Origin: Pseudactinotalea sp. HY158 | GTDB lineage: Bacteria > Actinomycetota > Actinomycetes > Actinomycetales > Beutenbergiaceae | Assembly (NCBI RefSeq): GCF_009660225.1 | Contig: NZ_CP045920.1 | Coordinates: 1,922,001-1,986,000 of the forward strand | Length of the DNA stretch: 64,000 nucleotides | Direction of reading: 5' to 3' | Shown here: piece by piece, positions 27,706 to 36,508 of the stretch | Layout of the letters: every line of letters begins with the position of its first letter | How positions within the stretch are numbered: position 1 is the stretch's first letter | Program-made: the position numbers and the translations under genes | The notes under the pieces: model-generated | What the model saw: only the letters and a program-made list of their open reading frames with translations | Databases searched by the model: none | What the model was told of the DNA's origin: nothing

Positions 27706-30519
27706 CTACGGTCGTTGGCGAATCTTCTCCAGCTTCGGGCGCTTTCCAATGGGGGTGACCCCGCGACGACTCTTAAGCAGGTTCTCGTCTTTCATGTTCT
27801 CCCGCACGGCCAAACGGCTCAGGATCCGTTGTTGCGACTCCGGGGTCCAGAAGACTCCGAGCCGGCGACGGGCTCGAGTGATCGCGGTGTAGAAGATGCT
27901 GTGAGAGATCCGCTCCTCGTTGGCGTCGGTGATGACGACCTTAACTGAGTCGTACTCGAGGCCTTGGGCCTTGTGGATCGAGACGGCGTATGCGATCTGG
28001 AACGGGACGAGCGTGTTCACGGTGTCGTCGTCTTCGTCAGTGTCACCGCGTTCGAAGACATCGAACTGTACGACTGATCCGCCGATCCACCGCAAGTCAC
28101 CTCCGAAGGAGAAGTCCGCACGCGAAAGGTCGCGCTCAAGATCGACGTCGAACGTGATTCTTCCGGGCACGCGCTCGATGGCGGCGATCTTGCCCTTGAG
28201 GTTGTTGAAGATGACCGGGCGGAACCGATCGGTCTCGCCGAAGAGCACCGGGTCGCCAACCTTGTAGATCGCCTCGCTCCAGGCGATCGGCGGGTTTGGG
28301 TTGCTTGCCTGCATGAAGCGATTGACGTTGTTGATGCCGTAGAGCCCGTCGTAGTTCAAGCAGAGCACGGTCTCGTCCGCGCTCTCCCGGTGGAAGAGCG
28401 AGCTGTCCAGCAAGCGCGAATAGCCGTTCTTGGAGAGCGACTCCTCGATCCGGTCGTCGAGGTGTCGGACCCGGTCCCAGAGAGTCAGCAGCGCTTCGTC
28501 GCTGGTGCGGAATGGCCTTGTGAGTTCGAACACCGCTTCCTCTGGAAGATATGCCCGCATGAGGGCGAACCAGTTGCCGAACTCTATGGACTCGATCTGG
28601 TAGACATCGCCCACGAGCACGAGCAAGTCGAAGTTGGTGTTCTCAAGCACTTTGAGCAGGCTTGCGTTGCTCAGCGTGCTGCACTCGTCGATCACCAACA
28701 TGTCGTACTTGAGGTCGTGAGGCGACGCGTTGTAGACGTGGCTGCTGACGGTGCTGAACTCCGAGTTCGGGACATCCACTCGAGCCATCAGGTTGTCGAC
28801 GGCCGGGTTCGTGTGCGCGAGGAATAGCTTCCTCTCCTCGTCGAAGTAGTTGGCGATATGGTTGACCATTGTCGACTTGCCCGTCCCTGCCGCGCCGTAG
28901 ACGATCGCGACCTTCGATCGTTCGAAGAGATTCCTGAGCGCTGTCGCTTTCAGCTCGTCGTCGATGGCCTCCGGGTTCGCGTCCAGCCATTGCTGCACGC
29001 CGGCTGCGTGGCCGCGGACTCCTTCGGCTGAGATCGACTGGAGCTTGTCGATGATCGCCACGGCGTCGTCCTCATAGCCGACGACGAAGATGTGGCCGAG
29101 CTCGTGTGCGAGCCGCCGGGGGGAATGCCTCTCGCCGGGTGGGAGCAGCCGGTTGTGATCGCGGATCAGTTCATCCACGTCACCGAGGTCCTCGAGTTCG
29201 GCGACCGGTGTGTAAATCTCACCGGCCTGCTCGACATTGTTCTTGACTCGGCGGGCGAGCAGTTCATGGTGCCGATCCGACGCGTCGATACTTTCAGCGA
29301 GGTCCTCGAATCGAGGGTTGTGCCGGCGCGGCGAAGTGCAGTAGGGCATTGTGTCGAATGGTCGGCAGCTCCAGGACGCGTAGAGGTTAGACAGGTACCG
29401 GCAGGGCTCGACATCGTACTGGTTCCTGATCACCTCGTTCCGCATTCGGAGCATCAAGTAGCGGAGCAACCGAGACCCCGGTCGGTCCGGTCTGATGATC
29501 GCGCGCGCTTGATCGAGCATCGCGAAGATCAGTGGCGGGCGCTGCGCGTTCGCGAGGACCAAGGCGCGGAGCTTGCTATAGGCAATTTCGGTCATGTCCA
29601 CGATGTCGAGGAGGCTCGATCGCATCGTGGTGAGGTATCGCATGAGATTGCGGTACTCCGTGTGGTTCGACCTGATTTGGTCTTCCAGCCCGAAAAGTCG
29701 CGCGAAGTTGTTCAACTCGCACGGCCGGATCGACACCTGCCAAGCCTGGATGAGCAGGATCGGCATCGTCTGGCCGAGCACCGTGATCGCGTCCCTCACC
29801 AGCTCAAGCTGGGCCGCGTACTTGTCGGTGACGTCGATGTCGGTGAAACCGATCGCCCGGTCGAACTTGCTGGTCCTGTTGTGGGCGAGGGAGAACGTCA
29901 CCTCGTAGTAGATACGGCCTCTGATGAAGAACGGCCGGGAACTATGGATGTAGTAACGCTCGCTCCTGCCGGACGAGGCCCCGGAGTCGCGCATCGAGCG
30001 GATGTGTTCCGCAATCTCCTGCTGGTATTCGCGCAATGACGGGTCCAGGTCCACGGGGAACCGCTCGAGGTCGGCGAGGATTTCAATGCCGACCTCACGC
30101 TGTGCGAGGTCGCGCGTCCGCAATAGGTACTCGTAGTACTTGAGCATCAGGCGCTCGGACGGGTCCACGTCCAGGGTGTAATGAGAGGCGCTGGCCTGCA
30201 GAAGGTCGTGAAACCGTCCGAGCAGTCTGAACCTCGCCGTCGCCTTGATTGTGTCCAGCGCCGCACCAACTTGGTCATAGTGGAACTCCGCTCCGCCATC
30301 GTTGCGGTGCGCCCAGACGGCCAGTCCTTCGACGAGGTTGCGCAGCTGGGCGAGCAGGTTTTGCGAGAGGAGCCCCCTGTCTCTGGTCCCGCTTACGAGA
30401 TTCCCGCAGATTGCGCCATCAGCGGCACGAACCTGCTGCTCCACTGTCGCCACTTGCGCCTCCCCATCTGCATGCCCATGCCCAAGCTCTCGGACATGCG
30501 ACGATTCGCCTTCCGACAT
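27706..30519 (-). CDS. Large SF1 (RecD/UvrD-like) helicase with unknown N-terminal half
   Basis: 937 residues. The C-terminal half is an SF1 helicase: Walker A GAAGTGKST (542-550), DECS (611-614), VGDVYQIE (636-643), LTRPFRTSD (motif IV, about 666-674), IHKAQGLEYD (motif V, about 848-857) and YTAITRARR (motif VI, about 877-885). Residues 1-500 are a mostly helical region I do not recognise; it contains an HELGH string at 472-476 that is probably coincidental. It is the last gene of the run hsdM-hsdS-hsdR-methylase-like-small frame-helicase. The start at 30519 lies inside the preceding small frame (127-bp overlap), so a later start is possible. A translocase role in restriction or phage defence is inferred. 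Confidence 0.85.
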   Translation of the reverse strand: MSEGESSHVRELGHGHADGEAQVATVEQQVRAADGAICGNLVSGTRDRGLLSQNLLAQLRNLVEGLAVWAHRNDGGAEFHYDQVGAALDTIKATARFRLLGRFHDLLQASASHYTLDVDPSERLMLKYYEYLLRTRDLAQREVGIEILADLERFPVDLDPSLREYQQEIAEHIRSMRDSGASSGRSERYYIHSSRPFFIRGRIYYEVTFSLAHNRTSKFDRAIGFTDIDVTDKYAAQLELVRDAITVLGQTMPILLIQAWQVSIRPCELNNFARLFGLEDQIRSNHTEYRNLMRYLTTMRSSLLDIVDMTEIAYSKLRALVLANAQRPPLIFAMLDQARAIIRPDRPGSRLLRYLMLRMRNEVIRNQYDVEPCRYLSNLYASWSCRPFDTMPYCTSPRRHNPRFEDLAESIDASDRHHELLARRVKNNVEQAGEIYTPVAELEDLGDVDELIRDHNRLLPPGERHSPRRLAHELGHIFVVGYEDDAVAIIDKLQSISAEGVRGHAAGVQQWLDANPEAIDDELKATALRNLFERSKVAIVYGAAGTGKSTMVNHIANYFDEERKLFLAHTNPAVDNLMARVDVPNSEFSTVSSHVYNASPHDLKYDMLVIDECSTLSNASLLKVLENTNFDLLVLVGDVYQIESIEFGNWFALMRAYLPEEAVFELTRPFRTSDEALLTLWDRVRHLDDRIEESLSKNGYSRLLDSSLFHRESADETVLCLNYDGLYGINNVNRFMQASNPNPPIAWSEAIYKVGDPVLFGETDRFRPVIFNNLKGKIAAIERVPGRITFDVDLERDLSRADFSFGGDLRWIGGSVVQFDVFERGDTDEDDDTVNTLVPFQIAYAVSIHKAQGLEYDSVKVVITDANEERISHSIFYTAITRARRRLGVFWTPESQQRILSRLAVRENMKDENLLKSRRGVTPIGKRPKLEKIRQRP

Positions 30520-30770
30520 GATCCTCGACAGCCATTCTGAACCATCACGACGTCTTTCGGAAGCAATTGTCGCCGATCCACGAGGCCTCTCGTGTGCAAT
30601 CTCGCCAAGTCGCGACGCCCCTGTGGTCCAGCCCGTACTGCACGCAGCACCGGCCAGCGAAGTTCAGCCAGAACGATGCCCCGCCACTCAGAGGAGGCGT
30701 GTCGAATCGCCTGGACCTCTGCGGGGTCGAGGCCGTCGCCGCGGAGGATCGCGTCGAGTGTCAGGGTCAT
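30393..30770 (-). CDS. Small frame resembling the N-terminus of a GIY-YIG protein (possibly truncated)
   Basis: 125 codons from an ATG at 30770 overlapping the methylase-like stop (ATGA). The first 25 residues (LDAILRGDGLDPAEVQAIRHA) resemble the N-terminal leader seen in some larger GIY-YIG nuclease proteins. The rest is Arg-rich and unlike any fold I know, and no GIY or YIG motif follows. It overlaps the helicase start by 127 bp in another frame, which points to a deletion or frameshift that cut a longer nuclease gene. Coupling suggests it is still translated. Confidence in function is low. Confidence 0.4.
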   Translation of the reverse strand: MTLTLDAILRGDGLDPAEVQAIRHASSEWRGIVLAELRWPVLRAVRAGPQGRRDLARLHTRGLVDRRQLLPKDVVMVQNGCRGSCRKANRRMSESLGMGMQMGRRKWRQWSSRFVPLMAQSAGIS

Positions 30771-33286
30771 TCCGACATCAGCGCCCCGAAGTCCGCGCGG
30801 AGGCTCTCTACGTCGTCTTGCAGCTCGGTCTCCGGTCCGTACTGGTAGCTGACCATCCGAACGTTCGTGCCCTCGGTACGGTTGTAGAAGTACGTGGTGA
30901 ACTGGGCGCTGCTCGGCGCGGCGCGGAGCTGCACGAAGTGTGGGAGAGGCAGTGGCGACTGGGAGCCGTCCCGGACGAGATACAACTCGTCATCGATCAT
31001 ATGCTCCCCGACGGCGAACTCCCGGGTCGCGAAAGGCGTGCGAGTCCCTACGGCAACTTCGGCGGTTTGGACGAGGCCGTCGCGACGGCGTTTGGCACTG
31101 CCGGGGCGGACCAGCAGTAGTTGTGCCCAGACGTTCCCGAGAATCCCGCGGAGTTCTCTAAGGTCCGAGGTGAGCGATTCGACTTGAGACCTCAGCTCCT
31201 GCTCCGAGGTATACCCAGTGTGGCCGGACCACCGGTTGCGCTTGCCGTTGAGCTCGTTGAACTTCTTGACGACGTCCTTCGAGATCAGCCGCTCGATTCC
31301 GGCGCGGCTGAGGCCGGCGAAAGCGCGGCGGACGCGGGCCACATCATCGGCGTCGCCGTCCTCGAGCGTGCTACGCATGTTCTTCGACGTCTTCTCGACA
31401 ATGACCACCCACGTGCCGAACGAGGCCTTCTCGATCCCCAGGCGCTGCTCATGAAGCGTCTGGCGGATCGTTGCCTCGGTCACGCTGCTACTACCCGGAT
31501 CCCTGCGACTCGCGGCCAGCAGGACGGTCGCGTGGAAGGTCACGATCGCTTCCCAGGCGTGAAGATATGCGCGCTGCTGCTCCCCCACCGAAGGCGCGGA
31601 CTCCGCGGTCCACAGCGCCGACGCAATCGGGTACGGCAAGTGATCGAGCCAGGACGTTAACGAGTCATCGAAGGCACCCGCGACCTTGCTTACCACCTCA
31701 TCAGCGTTCTCCGGCGAAGACCAGATGCTAGCGCGTCGGGTGCCGAGGTCGGCCTGAAAAGAGTTGAGCCGTTCGTCGGCGGACGCCAGCGCGAGCTGAA
31801 CGCTGAGATTCGGCACCGGCACGAGGAGATCGTCGGCCCACCTCATCAGTGAGTTCGCATCCGACCGCAGAGCCTTGAGGTGGTGGCCCGTGCTGCCATT
31901 TTCGATCGCGCGACGCCGACTGGCGACGCCTTGCTCCGAGTTGAGCCATGCCGCCAGGAAGGGAAGGTACACAGATTCGTTGTCGAGCTGGATCGCCAGG
32001 ACCCGCCCGCCTGCGTTCGTCTCGGACAGGTCAGTGGCGGCTCGGCCGGCTCTGGTCGTGGGGACGAACAGGTGTCGTTCGCCGCGTGCGTCTGCCGAAT
32101 CCGTCACCGACTCGGGCTCTTGTGCGAGAAGACTGCTCAGACGTCGAGTTGCCCAGCCCTTCTCGCCCATCTCTCGGAGCAATTCGCGCGAGTCGTCCCC
32201 GAAGATTCGGCCGGGATCGAGATCGACGGTCACTCGCGGCTCCTCGGACAAGGAGACGCCGGAGTCCTTGCCGTAACGGGTCTCCAGGAACCGGCCGTCG
32301 ATCGCTGTGTCGTCGTACGTGGCGACGCGCCACGAAAGCTGATTTCCTTCGCTCGTGGTGCGCGACAGCCGTGCGTCCCTGCGAGTGAACTGGCGGATGC
32401 TGATGCTGCGATTGCGGGGCCCCGGTTTGTGCATCCTCAGCCCGGACTCGAGTTCGTGGAAGGCTTCGACCGGGATCGACCTGCGACGGTTCTCTGTGGT
32501 GAACATCGTCTGTAGATCCGCGATCATCGCTTTGCCGCGTCTGACGTCCTCGGTCTTGTTCGAGAAGGTCAGGAGGTACAGGGGGATCGCCGTGTTTGGC
32601 GCGAGGCCATCTGGCAGCCGGGTGACCGACTCCAGCAAGCCTGCGTCGACGATCCGCTGCCGCACGGCTGCAGTTGCTCCGCCCGAGCTGAGTGCGCCCG
32701 GGTTCACCAATGCTGCGACACGTCCTCCACCCTCCTCTGCTTGGCGGAGTTTCTCGAGGGCCAAGGAGATGAACAACCAAGTGCTATCGGAGCGCTGAGG
32801 GAGGCCGAATCCGAACTCGCCGCGATCTTGCCGTGCTTCCACAGCCGCAGCGGAGCTTCGCCAGTCCATCCCCCAGGGCGCGTCGACGATCGCCAGGTCG
32901 GCGCTGAAGTCCTCGAAAGCGTCGCGCGCCAGTGTGTCCGCGTGGGCGATTTCCACGTCGGGGACTGCCTTGAATCGACGAACGCTGGCGGACACGGCGG
33001 CTTCGTAGATGTCCTGGCCGCGGTAGCGGACCCGCACTCCCGACGACCGGAGCGCGTCTACGAGGAGGAGACCCGCGAACCCCAGACCCGCCGCAGGATC
33101 CCAGACATCGACGGTCGTCAGGCCCGGATTGAGGCGGCTGAGGCAGCCTATTGCTAGAGCCCGGGCCAAGGACACGCTCGTCGCGTGCTCCAGGCCGACT
33201 GGGCCACGGTCCGTGTCGGAGTAGGGCACGGAGTCGGATTCCTGGAGTGCCCTGCGAATCGCCGGGTGCGGAGGATTCTTCGCCAT
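30767..33286 (-). CDS. N6-adenine methylase-like protein with degenerate motif IV and HsdS-like region
   Basis: 839 residues. Residues 30-245 follow the HsdM fold: motif I DPAAGLGF (63-70), RLPDGLAPNTAIPLYLLTFSN (about 223-243). The catalytic motif IV, normally (N/D/S)PP(Y/F/W), reads DAPW (135-138), so methylation may be lost or altered. Around residues 415-520 is a stretch like an HsdS target-recognition half (FLAAWLNSEQG, GSTGHHLKALRS, LVPVPNLSVQLALASADERL). A helical C-terminal part of about 280 residues is unknown. The gene starts 3 bp after the hsdR stop, so it belongs to the Type I operon. It may be a DNA-recognition or modification-sensing subunit working with the helicase. Confidence 0.8.
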   Translation of the reverse strand: MAKNPPHPAIRRALQESDSVPYSDTDRGPVGLEHATSVSLARALAIGCLSRLNPGLTTVDVWDPAAGLGFAGLLLVDALRSSGVRVRYRGQDIYEAAVSASVRRFKAVPDVEIAHADTLARDAFEDFSADLAIVDAPWGMDWRSSAAAVEARQDRGEFGFGLPQRSDSTWLFISLALEKLRQAEEGGGRVAALVNPGALSSGGATAAVRQRIVDAGLLESVTRLPDGLAPNTAIPLYLLTFSNKTEDVRRGKAMIADLQTMFTTENRRRSIPVEAFHELESGLRMHKPGPRNRSISIRQFTRRDARLSRTTSEGNQLSWRVATYDDTAIDGRFLETRYGKDSGVSLSEEPRVTVDLDPGRIFGDDSRELLREMGEKGWATRRLSSLLAQEPESVTDSADARGERHLFVPTTRAGRAATDLSETNAGGRVLAIQLDNESVYLPFLAAWLNSEQGVASRRRAIENGSTGHHLKALRSDANSLMRWADDLLVPVPNLSVQLALASADERLNSFQADLGTRRASIWSSPENADEVVSKVAGAFDDSLTSWLDHLPYPIASALWTAESAPSVGEQQRAYLHAWEAIVTFHATVLLAASRRDPGSSSVTEATIRQTLHEQRLGIEKASFGTWVVIVEKTSKNMRSTLEDGDADDVARVRRAFAGLSRAGIERLISKDVVKKFNELNGKRNRWSGHTGYTSEQELRSQVESLTSDLRELRGILGNVWAQLLLVRPGSAKRRRDGLVQTAEVAVGTRTPFATREFAVGEHMIDDELYLVRDGSQSPLPLPHFVQLRAAPSSAQFTTYFYNRTEGTNVRMVSYQYGPETELQDDVESLRADFGALMSE

Positions 33287-33289
33287 CGC

Positions 33290-36200
33290 CTACTCGCCCT
33301 CGCCGGATGCCACGCCGTCTTCCGAATCCGTCTCATCGTCGGTCATCCGCATTCGGCGAGATTGGTACAGGTACTGGCCGATCAGGCGGATGAACTCGTC
33401 GGCCCGACCGTTCTCACCGGTCAGTGCGCCGGTGAGCTTGCCGAAGGCTCCTTCGTTGAGCACTGCTGCGTCGGTCAGGATCTCCCGCAGTTCAGGCGAT
33501 GCCATGAACTGGTCGAGCGCGTTGTGATCGATCTGGTCGGCGACGCGCGGGTCTTCTTCCGCCATCCCGGCGGCGGCAACGACAAAGCCCTGGATCTGGG
33601 GATCTGCAAACTCCGCGCCGAACAACGCGTTGATCCTGGCTACGATTTCTGAGAGCAGTTCCTGCTGCGGGTCTTGCCGTGACACGTGGGAACCAACACC
33701 GGTAATCCCGGGCAGTGCCGGGGTGTCCTGGTCACCAGACAGACCAATGTCGGCCTTGCCCTGATCGATCTGCCGGACTTGGCGCAGCTCGAGCCCGGAC
33801 ACGTCGACATCGACCGCGCTGTCGTCTGTCGGCAGCAGCCTGGTGAGCTGGCGCAGGAACTCTGCGAGCTTCTCCAAGTCGCTGGTCCCGTAGTCGACAA
33901 CCTGGGACATGAAGTCGTACAGGCGCACGTACGATCCGCAGTCCTTCTTGAAGGTGCGCAGCTCGTCGCGAGCCTGAGAATCGTGCGACTCGGATGCCTT
34001 CGCCCAGCGGGCAATGTACTCATCCCGCGCCGGAGACACGGCCGCGGTCAGCGCACTGTGGGACTGCACCGGTGCCCACCATGCTTCGCCGTACCTTTCG
34101 ACGTCGGCGGGCGTGTAGATGCGCGCCTGGGCCAGTTTCGTCGCCAGCTGGTGCACGAGGTTCGGGTCGGTGGCCGTCTCGACATGGGCTGCCGTGTAGT
34201 ACTGCAGGAACGCCTCGCGGATCTCCTCGGGATCGTTGACGAAGTCGAGGACGAACGTGCGGTCCTTCAACTCACCCGACGGTGCACGATACGTCCTGTT
34301 CAGCCGCGAAAGCGTCTGCACCGCATGCACGTCGGGCAGCTTCTTGTCGACGTACATCGCGCACAGCAGCGGCTGGTCAAAGCCCGTCTGGAACTTGTCG
34401 GCCACCAGCATCAGCCGGTACTCGGGACGGCGGAACTCGCGTGCCAGGTCAGAGCCGAGGCCGGCGTTCATGCTCGCCTCGGTGGCGTCGACGAGCCCGT
34501 ATTCGTCGTCGCTGATCTTGTCGCTGAAGGCGACGATGGACTGGTAGCCGTAGCCCTTCTGCTTCAGGTACTTGTCCGTCTCGACCTTGTAGCGCACGGC
34601 CGCCTGGCGGGAGTCGGTGACGACCATGGCTTTGGCATGGCCATCGAGCAGGTGGGCGACGTTGGCGCGGAAGTGCTCGACGATGATCTCGACCTTCTGC
34701 CCGACGTTCGTCGGATGCAGCTTGGCGAAGCGAATGATCTGGCGCGTCGCCGCTTTCGAGTCCACCAGCTCGTCGTCGCCAGCGGTGATGCTGGTGACCA
34801 GGCCGTCGCCCGCATGCTGTTCGATCTCGAAGGCGGTCTTGTAGGACTGGTAGCCGCGCAGCACGTCGAGGATGAAGCCCTCCTCGATTGCCTGCCGCAT
34901 CGAGTACACATCGAACGACACGGGCTTGCCATGATCGTTGAAACGGCCGAACAGAGTCTTCGTCTTGGTCTTCGGCGTCGCGGTGAACGCCAGCAGCGAC
35001 ACGTTGCGGGCTCCAGCCCGCGCAGCGGTCTCGGCCGCGATCTTCCGCTCCCGGGCCACATCGGCCTCGACCACCTGGTTGACCACATCCTGGCTATCGA
35101 GCTCTTCTTGGTCAGTGACCTCTCCCCCATCGGTGAGGACCTTCTTCAGGTCGCCGGCGGTCTTGCCGGACTGCGACGTGTGCGCCTCGTCGATGATCAC
35201 TGCGAAGTTCTTGTCGCCCAGTGTCGTGTCCAGCAGTCCCTTGACGTAGGGGAAGGTCTGGATGGTGACGACGACGATGAGGGCAGAGCCGGTCAGGGCG
35301 TCGAGCAGCGCGCGCGATTTCGAGCCGCCGGAACGGCGCACGGCGGCGGAGTCGATGACGGCGACGGTGCCGACGGTGTCGTCGACCTGTTCGACGGCCT
35401 GCTGCAGCTGTGCGTCCAGGACGCGGCGATCGGAGACGATCAGGACTTTGTCGAAGGCCTTCTCGTTCGCCTGGTCGTGCAGGCGGGCCAGCCGGTGTGC
35501 CGTCCATGCGATGGTGTTGGTCTTGCCCGAGCCGGCCGAGTGCTCGATGAGGTACCGCTTGCCAGGTCCTTCCTCGGCGATGGCACGGACGAGCTTCGTC
35601 ACTGCGCGCCACTGGTGGTAGCGCGGGAACATCAGTGCCGTGGACCGCTTGATCCGACCAGTGGCCGGGTCCTCGTCGGTCTCGGTCTTCAGGAACATCT
35701 GCGATCCGAGGATCGCCAGCCACGTATCGCGCTGCAGCACCTGCTCCCACAGATACGAGGTCGCAGCGCCATTCGGGTTCGCAGGGTTGCCCGACGCGCC
35801 GGTATCGTCGTGACCGCGGTTGAACGGCAGGAAGTACGTCTTCTCGCCCGCAAGCTTGGTCGTCATGTGCACCTGGTCGTCGTCCACGGCGAAGTGCACG
35901 AGCGCGCGGGTGCCGAACCCGAGCAACGGCTGGCCGGCCGGGTTGCGGTCCTTGCGGTACTGGGTGACGGCGCTGCGCCACTCCTGCTTGAAGAACGACT
36001 TCAGCTCACAGGTTGCCACCGGGAGGCCGTTGACGAAGAACACCAGATCGATGGAACGCGAGTCCCCGCGCTTCGGGGAGAAGTGCACCTGGCGCACCAC
36101 GCGCAGGCGGACCTTGCCGTAGTGCTCGTTGACCTCGCGGTTCAGCGACGTGGCCGGCTTGAACTGACACATCCGTAGGTGCGCGGTCGCACCCCGAGTG

Positions 36201-36508
36201 TGGGAGAACTTGCGGCGCAGCACATTCAGCGTGCCGCCGCCCGAGCTCATCGGGGTGCCCAAACGGGACACGAGGGAAGCGAGCAGCGCTTCGCGGTCGG
36301 CGGCCTCGGCCCCGGTGCCCACGCGCACGACCTTGGCGTACTCGTCGGGCTGGGTCTCGCTCAACCACCAGTGCACGTCCTCGGGCCAGATCGCCTGCTC
36401 GGCGTCGTAGCCGTCGTCAGTTGGGCTGTACTCCCAGCCGTGTGCGGCCAGGTACTCGGCGATCTCGGTCTCGAACGCCTCCTCGCGTGTACCGTCTGGC
36501 GATGCCAT
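33290..36508 (-). CDS. hsdR: Type I restriction enzyme, R subunit
   Basis: 1072 residues. The N-terminal endonuclease domain has the PD-(D/E)XK pattern Asp154...Glu168-x-Lys170 (SIDLVFF, CELK). The SF2 translocase has Walker A HSAGSGKT (323-330), DEAH (440-443) and later motifs including LMLVADKFQTGFDQP and LSRLNRTY. A helical C-terminal region joins the MTase. HsdR moves DNA past the bound complex and cuts at a distance from unmodified sites. The start overlaps the hsdS stop by one base (TGATG). All key residues appear intact. Confidence 0.97.
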   Translation of the reverse strand: MASPDGTREEAFETEIAEYLAAHGWEYSPTDDGYDAEQAIWPEDVHWWLSETQPDEYAKVVRVGTGAEAADREALLASLVSRLGTPMSSGGGTLNVLRRKFSHTRGATAHLRMCQFKPATSLNREVNEHYGKVRLRVVRQVHFSPKRGDSRSIDLVFFVNGLPVATCELKSFFKQEWRSAVTQYRKDRNPAGQPLLGFGTRALVHFAVDDDQVHMTTKLAGEKTYFLPFNRGHDDTGASGNPANPNGAATSYLWEQVLQRDTWLAILGSQMFLKTETDEDPATGRIKRSTALMFPRYHQWRAVTKLVRAIAEEGPGKRYLIEHSAGSGKTNTIAWTAHRLARLHDQANEKAFDKVLIVSDRRVLDAQLQQAVEQVDDTVGTVAVIDSAAVRRSGGSKSRALLDALTGSALIVVVTIQTFPYVKGLLDTTLGDKNFAVIIDEAHTSQSGKTAGDLKKVLTDGGEVTDQEELDSQDVVNQVVEADVARERKIAAETAARAGARNVSLLAFTATPKTKTKTLFGRFNDHGKPVSFDVYSMRQAIEEGFILDVLRGYQSYKTAFEIEQHAGDGLVTSITAGDDELVDSKAATRQIIRFAKLHPTNVGQKVEIIVEHFRANVAHLLDGHAKAMVVTDSRQAAVRYKVETDKYLKQKGYGYQSIVAFSDKISDDEYGLVDATEASMNAGLGSDLAREFRRPEYRLMLVADKFQTGFDQPLLCAMYVDKKLPDVHAVQTLSRLNRTYRAPSGELKDRTFVLDFVNDPEEIREAFLQYYTAAHVETATDPNLVHQLATKLAQARIYTPADVERYGEAWWAPVQSHSALTAAVSPARDEYIARWAKASESHDSQARDELRTFKKDCGSYVRLYDFMSQVVDYGTSDLEKLAEFLRQLTRLLPTDDSAVDVDVSGLELRQVRQIDQGKADIGLSGDQDTPALPGITGVGSHVSRQDPQQELLSEIVARINALFGAEFADPQIQGFVVAAAGMAEEDPRVADQIDHNALDQFMASPELREILTDAAVLNEGAFGKLTGALTGENGRADEFIRLIGQYLYQSRRMRMTDDETDSEDGVASGEGE

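Noticed and set aside
29090-29105. HELGH string in the helicase as a zinc protease site
   Set aside because: There is no third ligand or protease fold around it; it lies in a helix before Walker A and is probably chance. Kept only as a point to test.
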